From NCBI GenBank assembly GCA_964596775.1, contig CAZQVN010000043.1:1-30880 (forward strand): DNA of 30,880 bases. Reading direction: 5' to 3'. Source of the DNA: CAZQVN01 sp964596775. GTDB lineage: Bacteria > Eisenbacteria > RBG-16-71-46 > JABDJR01 > JAWXBZ01. Each line of letters starts with the position of its first letter. Position 1 is the stretch's first letter. The position numbers were made by a program, and so were the translations under genes. The notes under the pieces were generated by a model, which saw nothing but the letters and a program-made list of their open reading frames with translations, had not been told where the DNA came from and did no database searches. Positions 15,875 to 23,011 of the stretch are shown piece after piece.

Positions 15875-17083
15875 CTGACTTCGATCCTGAACAGACCGTG
15901 CAGCGGAGTTTCCGCCGTCCTGATCGCGACCACATTGCTGGTGTTCCCAGCCGGGCCCGTTTCGGCCGTTCCTGCGTCGATCTTCAATTCCAGGGACCTG
16001 AACCTGGCTGCCGCGGCGTCACAGCGCGGCATTGTACCGGATCACATCCGGATTCGCGTCAATGAAATCGAGGACTGGAATCCCGAATACACCCTGTTTG
16101 TCCTGGCCGGCCAGACGCTCCAGTTGAGCGCCTCGGATCCGGCGGGACGCGCCCAGCTCTGGGAGGGTGAAGGTTCCTTCGTCCCGGCCGCACCGACCCG
16201 CGGAACCCTGAAGGCTCCGATCGTCCAGAAACCGGGCGCCCTCACCTGGAAGGCGCCGGACGAACCCGGACAGGCGCGCCTCGCATTGAAGTTCGCCGAT
16301 CCCGACCTCGGCTGGGTCGAAACGGCCTCGATCAACGTCATCGTGATGGTACCCGCCTCGGAAATCAAGTACGGAGCCCTCAACGGCTACCAGATCGGCC
16401 GCTACCCCGCTCCGAAGCCGGAGGCGGCGGTTCCCTATTACGCCCCGCCCGGCTATGCGCGCCTTTCCGATCCCGATTCGCACACGCCGGTGTCTCCCCG
16501 TTTCGCCCTCGAGGATTTTGCCTGCAAGCAGAGGCACCGCGGCGAACGCTACCTGTTCCTGGAACAGAAGCTCCTTCCCTTCCTGGAAGCGATCGCCGAC
16601 CGGGTCGAATCGGAGGGGTTCAAGGCCGGCCTGATCTCCATGGAGGACGGCCCGGGGCTCATGTCCCCCACCACGGGACTTCGCGGCGAGGAAGGCAGCG
16701 GGCGCACGATCCATGTGCTGTCCGGCTACCGGACGCCCGCCTACAACCGGTCGCTCGGCAACGTCAAGCTGTCCCGGCACATGTACGGTGATGCCGCGGA
16801 CATCTACATCGACTGCGACGGCGACGGCAGCATGGACGACCTGAACCGCGACGGCAGGATCGACGGCGAGGACGCCATCACGCTGGCCCGGTGGATCGAG
16901 GAGGTCTGGGCCCAGCCCCGGTTCGAGGATCGCCCCGGCGGACTCGGCATCTACAACGCGACGGGCAGCCACGGCCCGTTCGTGCACGTCGATCTCCGCG
17001 GGCAGAAAGCCCGCTGGGGCGGCAACGGCCTCGCCTGGGATGAGGACGAACCCAGTTCGGAATCGGGCACGCTGAACCGCTAG
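15872..17083 (+). CDS. secreted M15-type peptidase (D-Ala-D-Ala carboxypeptidase-like) with EF-hand-like insert; CTG start
   Basis: 403 residues from a CTG start. Residues about 1-33 form a full signal peptide (SAVLIATTLLVFPAGPVSA). Residues about 60-175 are beta-rich and Ig-like. Residues about 200-390 form an M15-like domain with VLSGYRTPAYN, ligands H303 and D307 in SRHMYGDAADIYID, and H372 in GPFVHVDL. Between the second and third ligands lies an acidic DCDGDGSMDDLNRDGRIDGED segment (from about residue 315), which resembles paired EF-hand or dockerin calcium loops. A carboxypeptidase or amidase acting on peptidoglycan stem peptides is the likely role; relatives are often annotated DUF882/M15_3. 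The next ATG or GTG would remove the signal peptide. The PhzF-like gene follows after 20 bp. Confidence 0.8.
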   Translation: MLTSILNRPCSGVSAVLIATTLLVFPAGPVSAVPASIFNSRDLNLAAAASQRGIVPDHIRIRVNEIEDWNPEYTLFVLAGQTLQLSASDPAGRAQLWEGEGSFVPAAPTRGTLKAPIVQKPGALTWKAPDEPGQARLALKFADPDLGWVETASINVIVMVPASEIKYGALNGYQIGRYPAPKPEAAVPYYAPPGYARLSDPDSHTPVSPRFALEDFACKQRHRGERYLFLEQKLLPFLEAIADRVESEGFKAGLISMEDGPGLMSPTTGLRGEEGSGRTIHVLSGYRTPAYNRSLGNVKLSRHMYGDAADIYIDCDGDGSMDDLNRDGRIDGEDAITLARWIEEVWAQPRFEDRPGGLGIYNATGSHGPFVHVDLRGQKARWGGNGLAWDEDEPSSESGTLNR

Positions 17084-17103
17084 ACGGCCACCGGGGGGGT
17101 GCC

Positions 17104-17886
17104 GTGAACATCACGCTGTACCAGGTCGACGCATTCACCACGAAGCCGTTCGGCGGAAACCCCGCCGGAGTCTGCCCGCTCGACAGCTGGCCGGACGACG
17201 CCCTGCTCCAGTCGATCGCCATGGAAAACAACCTCTCCGAAACCGCCTTCTTCGTCCGCGAGGGGAACGGTTTCCACCTTCGCTGGTTCACGCCGGAGTT
17301 CGAGATCGACCTCTGCGGCCACGCCACGCTGGCCACGGCGTTCATCCTGTTCACGGAACTCGAGCCCGGCCGGAAGGACGTGTCGTTCCGCACCCAGAGC
17401 GGCACGCTCACAGTGACCCTCCGCGAGGACGGCCTTCTCGAGATGACGTTCCCGTCGCGACCGCCCCGCGCCTGCGACCCTCCCGACGAGCTCCTCCGCG
17501 CCCTCGGCGCGACCCCGCGCGAGATCCTCCGCGCGCGCGATTTCATGGTCGTGTTCGACTCCGAGGATCTCGTCCGTGCGCTGAAGCCCGACATGAACCT
17601 GCTGGCCCGGGTGGACGCGGTGGGGGTCATCGTGACCGCGGAAGGGCGGAACGTGGACTTCGTGTCCCGGTTCTTCGCGCCGCGGGCCGGTATTCCCGAG
17701 GACCCGGTCACCGGCTCCGCTCACTGCACGCTGATCCCCTACTGGTCGCGGAGGCTGGGAAAGACGCGGCTCGAGGCGAGGCAGGTGTCGGCGCGCGGCG
17801 GAGAGCTGCTCTGCGAGGACCGCGGCGATTCCGTGGGGATCGCCGGCAGGGCGGTGAAGTTCATGGAAGGCACGATCGTCCTGTAG
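17104..17886 (+). CDS. PhzF-family isomerase/epimerase
   Basis: A 260-residue protein of the PhzF fold (two diaminopimelate-epimerase-like halves). Recognised motifs: YQVDAFTTKPFGGNPAGVC at 6-24, catalytic Glu E46 in NNLSETAFF, TPEFEIDLCGHATLA (about 63-77) and EDPVTGSAHCTL near 200-211. In phenazine producers PhzF isomerises DHHA, but most homologues, including single genes like this one, have unknown substrates; no other phenazine gene is present. The GTG start follows a run of Gs 4 nt upstream. It lies 20 bp after the M15 gene and is probably co-transcribed. Its stop is 11 bp from the convergent response-regulator stop. Confidence 0.93.
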   Translation: MNITLYQVDAFTTKPFGGNPAGVCPLDSWPDDALLQSIAMENNLSETAFFVREGNGFHLRWFTPEFEIDLCGHATLATAFILFTELEPGRKDVSFRTQSGTLTVTLREDGLLEMTFPSRPPRACDPPDELLRALGATPREILRARDFMVVFDSEDLVRALKPDMNLLARVDAVGVIVTAEGRNVDFVSRFFAPRAGIPEDPVTGSAHCTLIPYWSRRLGKTRLEARQVSARGGELLCEDRGDSVGIAGRAVKFMEGTIVL

Positions 17887-17897
17887 ACGGCGGTCGC

Positions 17898-18578
17898 TCA
17901 GCCCGTGAACTTGTACCCCACCCGGTGGATCGTCACGATGAACTGCGGTTCCGACGGCGTCTTTTCGATCTTCCGCCGGAGCTTGGCCACGTGCATGTCC
18001 ACCGTGCGCGTCAGCGGCGCATTGTCGTAGTCCCAGACCGTCTCCATCAGCTTTTCCCGGGCCACGACCTCGCCGCGGTGCTCCACGAAGTACCGCAGCA
18101 GCCGGAACTCGCGCGGGGACAGGTCGAGGGCCTCGCCCGATCTTTTGGCCTCGCTGCGCCGGAAATCCACGACGACATCGCCGAAGCGGAAGACCTCCGG
18201 CGTGGTGTCGCGCGCGGTCGTCCGGCGGAGCAGCGCCTCCACCCGGGCCATGAGCTCCAGGAAGCCGAACGGCTTGGTGATGTAGTCGTCGGCGCCGAGC
18301 TTGAGCCCGAGCACCTTGTCGATCTCCTGGCTGCGGGCCGTGAGCATGATGACCGGGATGTTGTTGCCCTCGCCCCGCACCTGTTTCAGGACGTCGAGCC
18401 CGCTCATCTTCGGCAGCATGACGTCGAGAATCACCACGTCGTGCTTCCCCTCGAGGACCTTGCGCAGGCCGGTGGCGCCGTCCGCGGCCATGTCCACCGT
18501 GAATCCCTCGTAGAGGAATCCGTCCTTGAGGGCGATCGCCATGGCCTCGTCGTCTTCCACGATCAGAACCCTGTGCAT
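17898..18578 (-). CDS. OmpR/PhoB-family response regulator
   Basis: 226 residues. The receiver domain (1-118) has the acidic pair E8/D9, phospho-acceptor D52 (VVILDVMLP), T80 and K102 (TKPFG). The C-terminal OmpR-type winged helix (about 130-226) includes LSPREFRLLRYFVEHRGEVV, TRTVDMHVAKLRRKIE and IHRVGYKF. It would act as a DNA-binding transcription factor phosphorylated by the adjacent kinase. Two starts are possible: ATG 18578 has GGAG 6 nt upstream, while ATG 18590 has no ribosome binding site, so the former is preferred. It begins 18 bp after the kinase stop on the same strand. Confidence 0.96.
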   Translation of the reverse strand: MHRVLIVEDDEAMAIALKDGFLYEGFTVDMAADGATGLRKVLEGKHDVVILDVMLPKMSGLDVLKQVRGEGNNIPVIMLTARSQEIDKVLGLKLGADDYITKPFGFLELMARVEALLRRTTARDTTPEVFRFGDVVVDFRRSEAKRSGEALDLSPREFRLLRYFVEHRGEVVAREKLMETVWDYDNAPLTRTVDMHVAKLRRKIEKTPSEPQFIVTIHRVGYKFTG

Positions 18579-18596
18579 GGTCTTCTCCATTGCGGT

Positions 18597-20261
18597 CTAG
18601 ACCGCCGCCCGCGCGGCCGGGCCGGAATCGGTTCCCCGGCCGGCCGGCTGTTCGGCACTGTCGTTCAGCGGAAGATGTATGGAAAACGTGCTCCCGGCCC
18701 CGGGCTGGCTGTCGATGGTCACCCGCCCCCGGTGAGCCTCGACGATGTGATGGACGATCGACAACCCGAGTCCGCTTCCCTTGACGTCGTGCACGAGCCC
18801 GGTTCCGACGCGATGGAACCGCTCGAAGACCTTGGGCTGCTCGTCCCGCGCGATCCCGATCCCCTCGTCGCGAACGGAGATGACGAAGTTGCCCCGGTCC
18901 GTTTTCACGTCGACGAAAATGTCCCGTGACTCCCCGGAGTACTTGACGGCATTGTCGAGGAGATTGCTCAGGGCCTGTCCGACGGCGTCGGCGTCCGCGT
19001 TGACCTCGGGGAGCGGCGTGTCCGGCATGTTCAGGGTCAGGCGGAACCCGCTTTCCTGCAGGCGCACCGCGAACGTCTCCACGGTCGACTCCACGAGCTT
19101 CCCGATATCGGTCGGCACGAACCGGTAGGTCTTTCTCCCCGAATCGATCCGCGAGAAGTCGAGGATGTTGTCGATCAGCCGCGACAGCCGTCGCGCCTCC
19201 GACTCGATGTGCGCCCCGTACTCCTGCACGCGCTCGGGCGTCCGGGCCCGGCCGAGCCGGAGGAGTTCGCCGAAGACGCGGATCGAGGACAGCGGCGTCC
19301 GCAGCTCGTGGGACACGTTGGACACGAACTCGCTCTTCATGTCGGACAGCTTCATGGCCCGGTTCGCCGCGCGGAAGGCGAGGATCACGCCGCCGATGAG
19401 CGCGGTTGCCAGCAGCACCGACAGCGCGATGTTGAACGCGAAATTGGTCCGCGCCCACTGCTCGGGCGTGGACTCGCTGCTGTAGATCTCCATCCGCCAG
19501 TCGCTGAACACGAACGGCATCCCGCGCTGCACCGAACCGGCCCGGGGGACGCCCGCCCCGGTGGACAGAACGGCGAGGTTGCGCGAATCCTTGACGACGA
19601 CCACGAGTTCCTCGCGGGCGAAGCTGGGAAAGAAACTCGGGAGCATCGTCCGGACCACCTTCGGAAGCAGCTCCTTCCGGAAGTAGTCCTCGTCGAGGAT
19701 CATCCCGGCCACCCCGACGACCCCCAGGGAGTCGTCCACGATCGGCGCGATGATGATCCGGTGCGCGGGATCCCGCTCGTCCACCGAAAGCGCGGCCACG
19801 TCCGGATTGCCCCGGTTCGTGAACTGCCAGGGCGTGGACGCCACGATCATCGCCATCGATTCGTCGGAGGCGGGCGGCATCACCAGGCGGAGATTCTCCC
19901 GGTCGAAAACCAGGAAGTGACCGTACAGATTCCGGGTGAAGTCGACGAGAAACAGGCGCTTGATCCCCTCGGTGTTCTTCTTGGCCCAGATGGCGGCGAT
20001 GTCGCCGGTTCGCCCGGTCATGATGTAACTGGCCGGGATGTTGAGGACCCGCTCCGCGCTGGAGCGATAGAAGAACTGGACTTCGTTGCCCACCGCCTCC
20101 AGGTAGTTGTTGAGGGCGGCCCGGTGGGCGATGGCGGACACCTGCTCGAGCCGGGACAGCCAGCGGTACTGAAGGGCGAGGAGGACGGCAAGGGGCACGA
20201 GGACGGCCACGAAACCCGCCCACAACGAGTGTTCCCTGAAAAACCGCCCGATCGTCTTCAT
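18597..20261 (-). CDS. membrane sensor histidine kinase
   Basis: 554 residues. A first transmembrane helix (about 13-32) and a second (about 273-296) bracket a 240-residue extracytoplasmic sensor. Its mixed composition and motifs (RIIIAPIVDDSLGVVGVAGMILDEDYF) suggest a Cache-like fold. No clear HAMP domain separates the second helix from the dimerisation domain. The phospho-acceptor is H318 (SNVSHELRTPLSS). The ATPase domain has the N box (LSNLLDNAVKYS), G1 (RDEGIGIA), the F box (VFERFHRVG) and G2 (GSGLGLSIVHHIV). It signals to the response regulator encoded immediately downstream. ATG 20261 follows GGAGG by 4 nt; the 50 codons of open frame upstream look non-coding. The ligand is unknown. 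Confidence 0.95.
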   Translation of the reverse strand: MKTIGRFFREHSLWAGFVAVLVPLAVLLALQYRWLSRLEQVSAIAHRAALNNYLEAVGNEVQFFYRSSAERVLNIPASYIMTGRTGDIAAIWAKKNTEGIKRLFLVDFTRNLYGHFLVFDRENLRLVMPPASDESMAMIVASTPWQFTNRGNPDVAALSVDERDPAHRIIIAPIVDDSLGVVGVAGMILDEDYFRKELLPKVVRTMLPSFFPSFAREELVVVVKDSRNLAVLSTGAGVPRAGSVQRGMPFVFSDWRMEIYSSESTPEQWARTNFAFNIALSVLLATALIGGVILAFRAANRAMKLSDMKSEFVSNVSHELRTPLSSIRVFGELLRLGRARTPERVQEYGAHIESEARRLSRLIDNILDFSRIDSGRKTYRFVPTDIGKLVESTVETFAVRLQESGFRLTLNMPDTPLPEVNADADAVGQALSNLLDNAVKYSGESRDIFVDVKTDRGNFVISVRDEGIGIARDEQPKVFERFHRVGTGLVHDVKGSGLGLSIVHHIVEAHRGRVTIDSQPGAGSTFSIHLPLNDSAEQPAGRGTDSGPAARAAV

Positions 20262-20522
20262 CTGCCCTCCGACATGATCATAGCCCCCCGCCTCACCCGA
20301 ATGTTCCCGTGACGGCGCGCTCTTTACAATTCCGAGACATCTTAGACAAGTTTTTACCGCGAAAGAGCCACATTTACATGGAGAACCCCTATATTTTCCA
20401 CAGTCTTGCACGAGGGAGGCACCCCCACCCTGTCACAGAGAGAGGGTGTAGGAAGGAAGGGAGCACCCGGGTGAGGGGCCCGCGGTGTTCCCTTCCGGAT
20501 ATTCATCAACAGGAGGTCTGTG
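20262..20522. other. divergent regulatory region, kinase operon / PDZ gene
   Basis: 261 bp between divergent genes. The part at 20320-20400 is AT-rich and should hold the promoters. For the plus strand, GCCACA (20367-20372) lies 17 bp before TATATT (20390-20395). For the minus strand, only a loose TTGTCT...TGTAAA pair (15 bp apart) is seen. The remainder (20424-20496) is dominated by two inverted repeats, listed separately. Confidence 0.4.
20426..20496 (+). promoter_or_regulatory. two stem-loops in the leader of the PDZ gene
   Basis: The first is CACCCT (20426-20431) with AGGGTG (20443-20448). The second has 13-nt arms, GGAAGGGAGCACC (20455-20467) and GGTGTTCCCTTCC (20484-20496), pairing fully with one G-U. 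They enclose an inner 4-bp stem (20468-20471 with 20479-20482), one bulged C and a 7-nt loop. The AGGAGG ribosome binding site follows 14 nt later (20511-20516). There is no T run after the stem and no plus-strand gene upstream, so it is not an ordinary terminator. It could be an mRNA stabiliser, a translational control element or a DNA operator. Confidence 0.6.
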
Positions 20523-21017
20523 ATGCGCGGAATCAAATGGATCGGAACCCTGGCACTTCTGGCCGTCGTGTCCGCTTCGGCGTTTGCCGGCGACGGCAAG
20601 CAGTGTTCGTACGGAACCCAGGAATGCCTGGACTACATGGCCACCAAGATGAAGAAGAGCGGCTGGATCGGCGTCGAGCTCGAAATGGTCGAGAACAGCC
20701 ACGCACTGCAGATCGTCAAGGTCGTCGATGAGAGCCCGGCCCAGGCGGCCGGTCTCCAGGCCGGCGACATCCTCTTCGCCATGAACGGGATCGAGCTGGG
20801 CGTGAAGGAAAACGAAGAGGCCATCAAGAAGGCCCGCGCGGAGTTGAAGCCCGGCTCCTCCGTCACCTACACGATCAAGCGCAACGGAACGGACCGCGAG
20901 GTCACCCTGACGCTGGCCCCGATGCCGGCCGATCTCCTCGCGCGCTATGTCGGCCAGCATCTGCTCGAGCACGCGGCCGCGATCCAGGAAGCCGGGGAAA
21001 CAGCCAAGAAGAACTAG
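20523..21017 (+). CDS. small secreted PDZ-domain protein
   Basis: 164 residues. Residues 1-23 form a signal peptide (WIGTLALLAVVSASAFAG). A short segment with two cysteines (CSYGTQEC) follows. A PDZ domain spans about 43-130: GWIGVELEMVEN, IVKVVDESPAQAAGLQAGDILFAMNGIE, then LKPGSSVTYTIKRNG and REVTLTLAPMP. A helical tail follows. There is no protease domain, so it probably binds C-termini of envelope proteins or works as a stand-alone adaptor; that role is inferred. ATG 20523 is preferred over GTG 20520 because AGGAGG is 6 nt upstream. The gene has its own leader hairpins and terminator and sits between a two-component operon and a hybrid kinase. Confidence 0.85.
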   Translation: MRGIKWIGTLALLAVVSASAFAGDGKQCSYGTQECLDYMATKMKKSGWIGVELEMVENSHALQIVKVVDESPAQAAGLQAGDILFAMNGIELGVKENEEAIKKARAELKPGSSVTYTIKRNGTDREVTLTLAPMPADLLARYVGQHLLEHAAAIQEAGETAKKN

Positions 21018-21056
21018 GAACGTCCGAGATTCAAGGCACAGCCAGTGCTGGTGGGG

Positions 21057-21083
21057 AGCCGGTGGACAGTCCACCGGCTTTCT
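21057..21083 (+). terminator. intrinsic terminator of the PDZ gene
   Basis: Perfect 10-bp stem AGCCGGTGGA / TCCACCGGCT (21057-21066 and 21070-21079) with a CAG loop, followed by TTTCT. It lies 40 bp after the stop codon. The U tract is short but the stem is strong. Confidence 0.75.
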
Positions 21084-21164
21084 GCTGTCCGGGCGGATTT
21101 CCCGCCCCGATGACCGTGCGGTCCGAGCGGTGGGTGGAGAGGGTCCGGCAACTCCGGCCCGGTG

Positions 21165-22787
21165 TCAGGCTGCCTGTTTCCCCGCGCCGACCACTCTGGA
21201 CAGGACGCGGGCCAGTTCCTGCTCCGTGAACGGCTTGGCCAGGAAGTGGGCCCCTGGGTCCAGCCCCTGGCGCGAGATGAAGTCGTCGGCGTGCCCGGAC
21301 ATGAAGATGACCTTGAGGCCCGGGCGCCTCTCCGCGGCTTCTCCGGCGAGGCGGACACCGCTCCCCCCCGGCAGCACCACATCCGTCAGCAGGAGGTCGA
21401 TCGGACGACCTTCCCGTATCCAGTGTGCCGCCGACTGGAAATCCCCGGCGCACAGCACGGTATGCCCGGTTCCGCGCAGCAGCCGCGTCGTCAGGTTGCG
21501 CACGGCCTCGTCATCCTCGACGAGCAGGATCGTGACCGGGCCGGCGGCGGGCGATTTCACCGCCGCGCAGTCCATGGCGGTGATCTCCTCGGTAACGGCG
21601 GGGAACAGCACCCGGAACGTGGTCCCCTCCCCGGGCGCGCTATCCACCCGGATGTGACCGTTGCTCTGCCGGACCACGCCGTAGACCGTGGCCAGACCAA
21701 GCCCCGTTCCGCGCCCTTCCTCCTTGGTCGTGAAGAAGGGCTCGAAAATCCGCTCCTGCGTGGCGGCATCCATTCCGGTGCCGTTGTCCTGAACGCTCAG
21801 GACGACATAGGCGCCGGGAGCGAGGATCTCGGCGTGCCAGCGATCCTCATGGTCCAGTACGAGATTTTCCGTGGTCATGCGGAGGACGCCGCCGTCGGGC
21901 ATCGCGTCGCGGGCGTTCACGGCCAGGTTGAGCAGGACCTGCTCGATGTGGACGGGATCGACCTTGATCGCCTTGAGATCGGCGTCGTGCTCCGTTTCGA
22001 TGCGGATGTGCTCGCCGATCAGGCGGCCGAGAAACCGCTCCGAGTCGGCCAGGACGGTCCGGAGGTCGAGAACGCGCGGAGCCAGGACCTGGCGGCGCCC
22101 GAAGGCCAGAAGCTGCCGGGTCAGCCCGGTGGCGCGGTCACCGGCCCGCCTGACCTCCCTGAGGTCGCGCGCCGCGGGGCTGTCGGGGTCGATGCGCCGG
22201 AGGGCCATGTCGGTGTAGCCGAGAATGGTCGTCAGCAGGTTGTTGAAGTCGTGCGCCACGCCGCCGGCCAGCAGTCCGATCGCCTCGAGCTTCTGCGACT
22301 GCAGCAGCTGCGTTTCCAGCTCCTTGAGCTGGGTGATGTTGCGCTGGGTGCCCCAGACCCGCAGCAGGAACCCGTCCTCGATGATGCCGACAAGGTTGTT
22401 GAGATAGTGCTGCGTCCGGCCGTTCCGGTCCTTTTCCGCCGTTTCCGCATCCATGAGCCGGTAGCCCGACGCGATGAAGGCGCGCAGGTACTCCTGGCTC
22501 GCCGGATCCTCGGCCGGAAGCATGTCCTGAAGCCGGGTGCCCTTCAGATCCGAGGCCGACGTGAACCCGTACATCCGGGCCATGGCGTCATTGCACTCCG
22601 TGAGGGACGAAAATGCGTAGAAGCCGGCCACCTGTTCGTCAACAGAGGCGTCGACGGCGATCGGCTCGCTCATCTCGAAGCACCAGATCCCTTCCGCGCT
22701 CTGCTCCACGAAGGCACGATAACGCTCTTCGCTGCGGAGCAGTGCGTTGCGGGTCACATCGTTGTCTCTGTGCTTGCCGTGTTCCAC
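21165..22787 (-). CDS. soluble hybrid histidine kinase (PAS-HisKA-HATPase-REC)
   Basis: 540 residues, with no transmembrane segment. A PAS-like sensor spans about 18-155 (YRAFVEQSAEGIWCFEMSEP, ECNDAMARMYGF, WGTQRNITQLKELE). The dimerisation domain has H179 in LAGGVAHDFNNLLT, the motif of the NtrB-like/hybrid kinase class. The ATPase domain carries NLAVNARDAMP, QDNGTGMD, IFEPFFTTK and GTGLGLATVYG. A C-terminal receiver holds acceptor D469 (LLLTDVVLPGG) and ends in AKPF. A final target for phosphotransfer is not encoded nearby. The start is GTG 22787 with AGG 6 nt upstream. It converges with the PDZ gene. A perfect 10-bp palindrome, CGGTATACCG (22810-22819), lies just upstream of the start. Confidence 0.93.
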   Translation of the reverse strand: MEHGKHRDNDVTRNALLRSEERYRAFVEQSAEGIWCFEMSEPIAVDASVDEQVAGFYAFSSLTECNDAMARMYGFTSASDLKGTRLQDMLPAEDPASQEYLRAFIASGYRLMDAETAEKDRNGRTQHYLNNLVGIIEDGFLLRVWGTQRNITQLKELETQLLQSQKLEAIGLLAGGVAHDFNNLLTTILGYTDMALRRIDPDSPAARDLREVRRAGDRATGLTRQLLAFGRRQVLAPRVLDLRTVLADSERFLGRLIGEHIRIETEHDADLKAIKVDPVHIEQVLLNLAVNARDAMPDGGVLRMTTENLVLDHEDRWHAEILAPGAYVVLSVQDNGTGMDAATQERIFEPFFTTKEEGRGTGLGLATVYGVVRQSNGHIRVDSAPGEGTTFRVLFPAVTEEITAMDCAAVKSPAAGPVTILLVEDDEAVRNLTTRLLRGTGHTVLCAGDFQSAAHWIREGRPIDLLLTDVVLPGGSGVRLAGEAAERRPGLKVIFMSGHADDFISRQGLDPGAHFLAKPFTEQELARVLSRVVGAGKQAA

Positions 22788-22809
22788 CTGTTGCCTGCCT
22801 CGAAATCAA

Positions 22810-22819
22810 CGGTATACCG
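22810..22819. promoter_or_regulatory. 10-bp palindrome upstream of the hybrid kinase
   Basis: CGGTATACCG is a perfect palindrome 22 bp before the GTG start. It contains TATACC, which could be a weak -10 on the minus strand. It could be an operator, but a single short palindrome may also be chance. Confidence 0.25.
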
Positions 22820-22958
22820 GATGAAGACCGTTCTCGAAAACATCGGCAGGAAAGTGTGCTCATGAATCAAAAAAAGGCGCCGGGGGCACATGGCCGGAAG
22901 ACGGGAGGCACGCCGCGGAGGGTGGGGTATCAGGCGGTCGCAGAAGGGGTTAGACAGG

Positions 22959-22998
22959 AAAAACTCCGGCCCGGAACGGGTTCCCCGCTCCGGGCCGG
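22959..22998 (-). terminator. intrinsic terminator of korB
   Basis: On the minus strand a 10-bp stem CCGGCCCGGA / TCCGGGCCGG (plus-strand positions 22966-22975 and 22989-22998) extends by an inner CGGG/CCCG with a triloop. It is followed by AG and five Ts (plus-strand A run 22959-22963). It begins 14 bp after the korB stop and closes the E1-flavoprotein-korAB block. Confidence 0.9.
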
Positions 22999-23011
22999 CA
23001 CACTGTTCCGC

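Noticed and set aside
15819..15878. 19-codon upstream frame whose TGA overlaps the CTG start region of the M15 gene
   Set aside because: It has no ribosome binding site and an unremarkable sequence. The overlap with the CTG codons could be chance, so it was not called a leader peptide.
22862..23011. Plus-strand frame starting ATG after AGGAAAG
   Set aside because: It runs into the korB terminator and then continues antisense through korB with no recognisable protein; considered non-coding.
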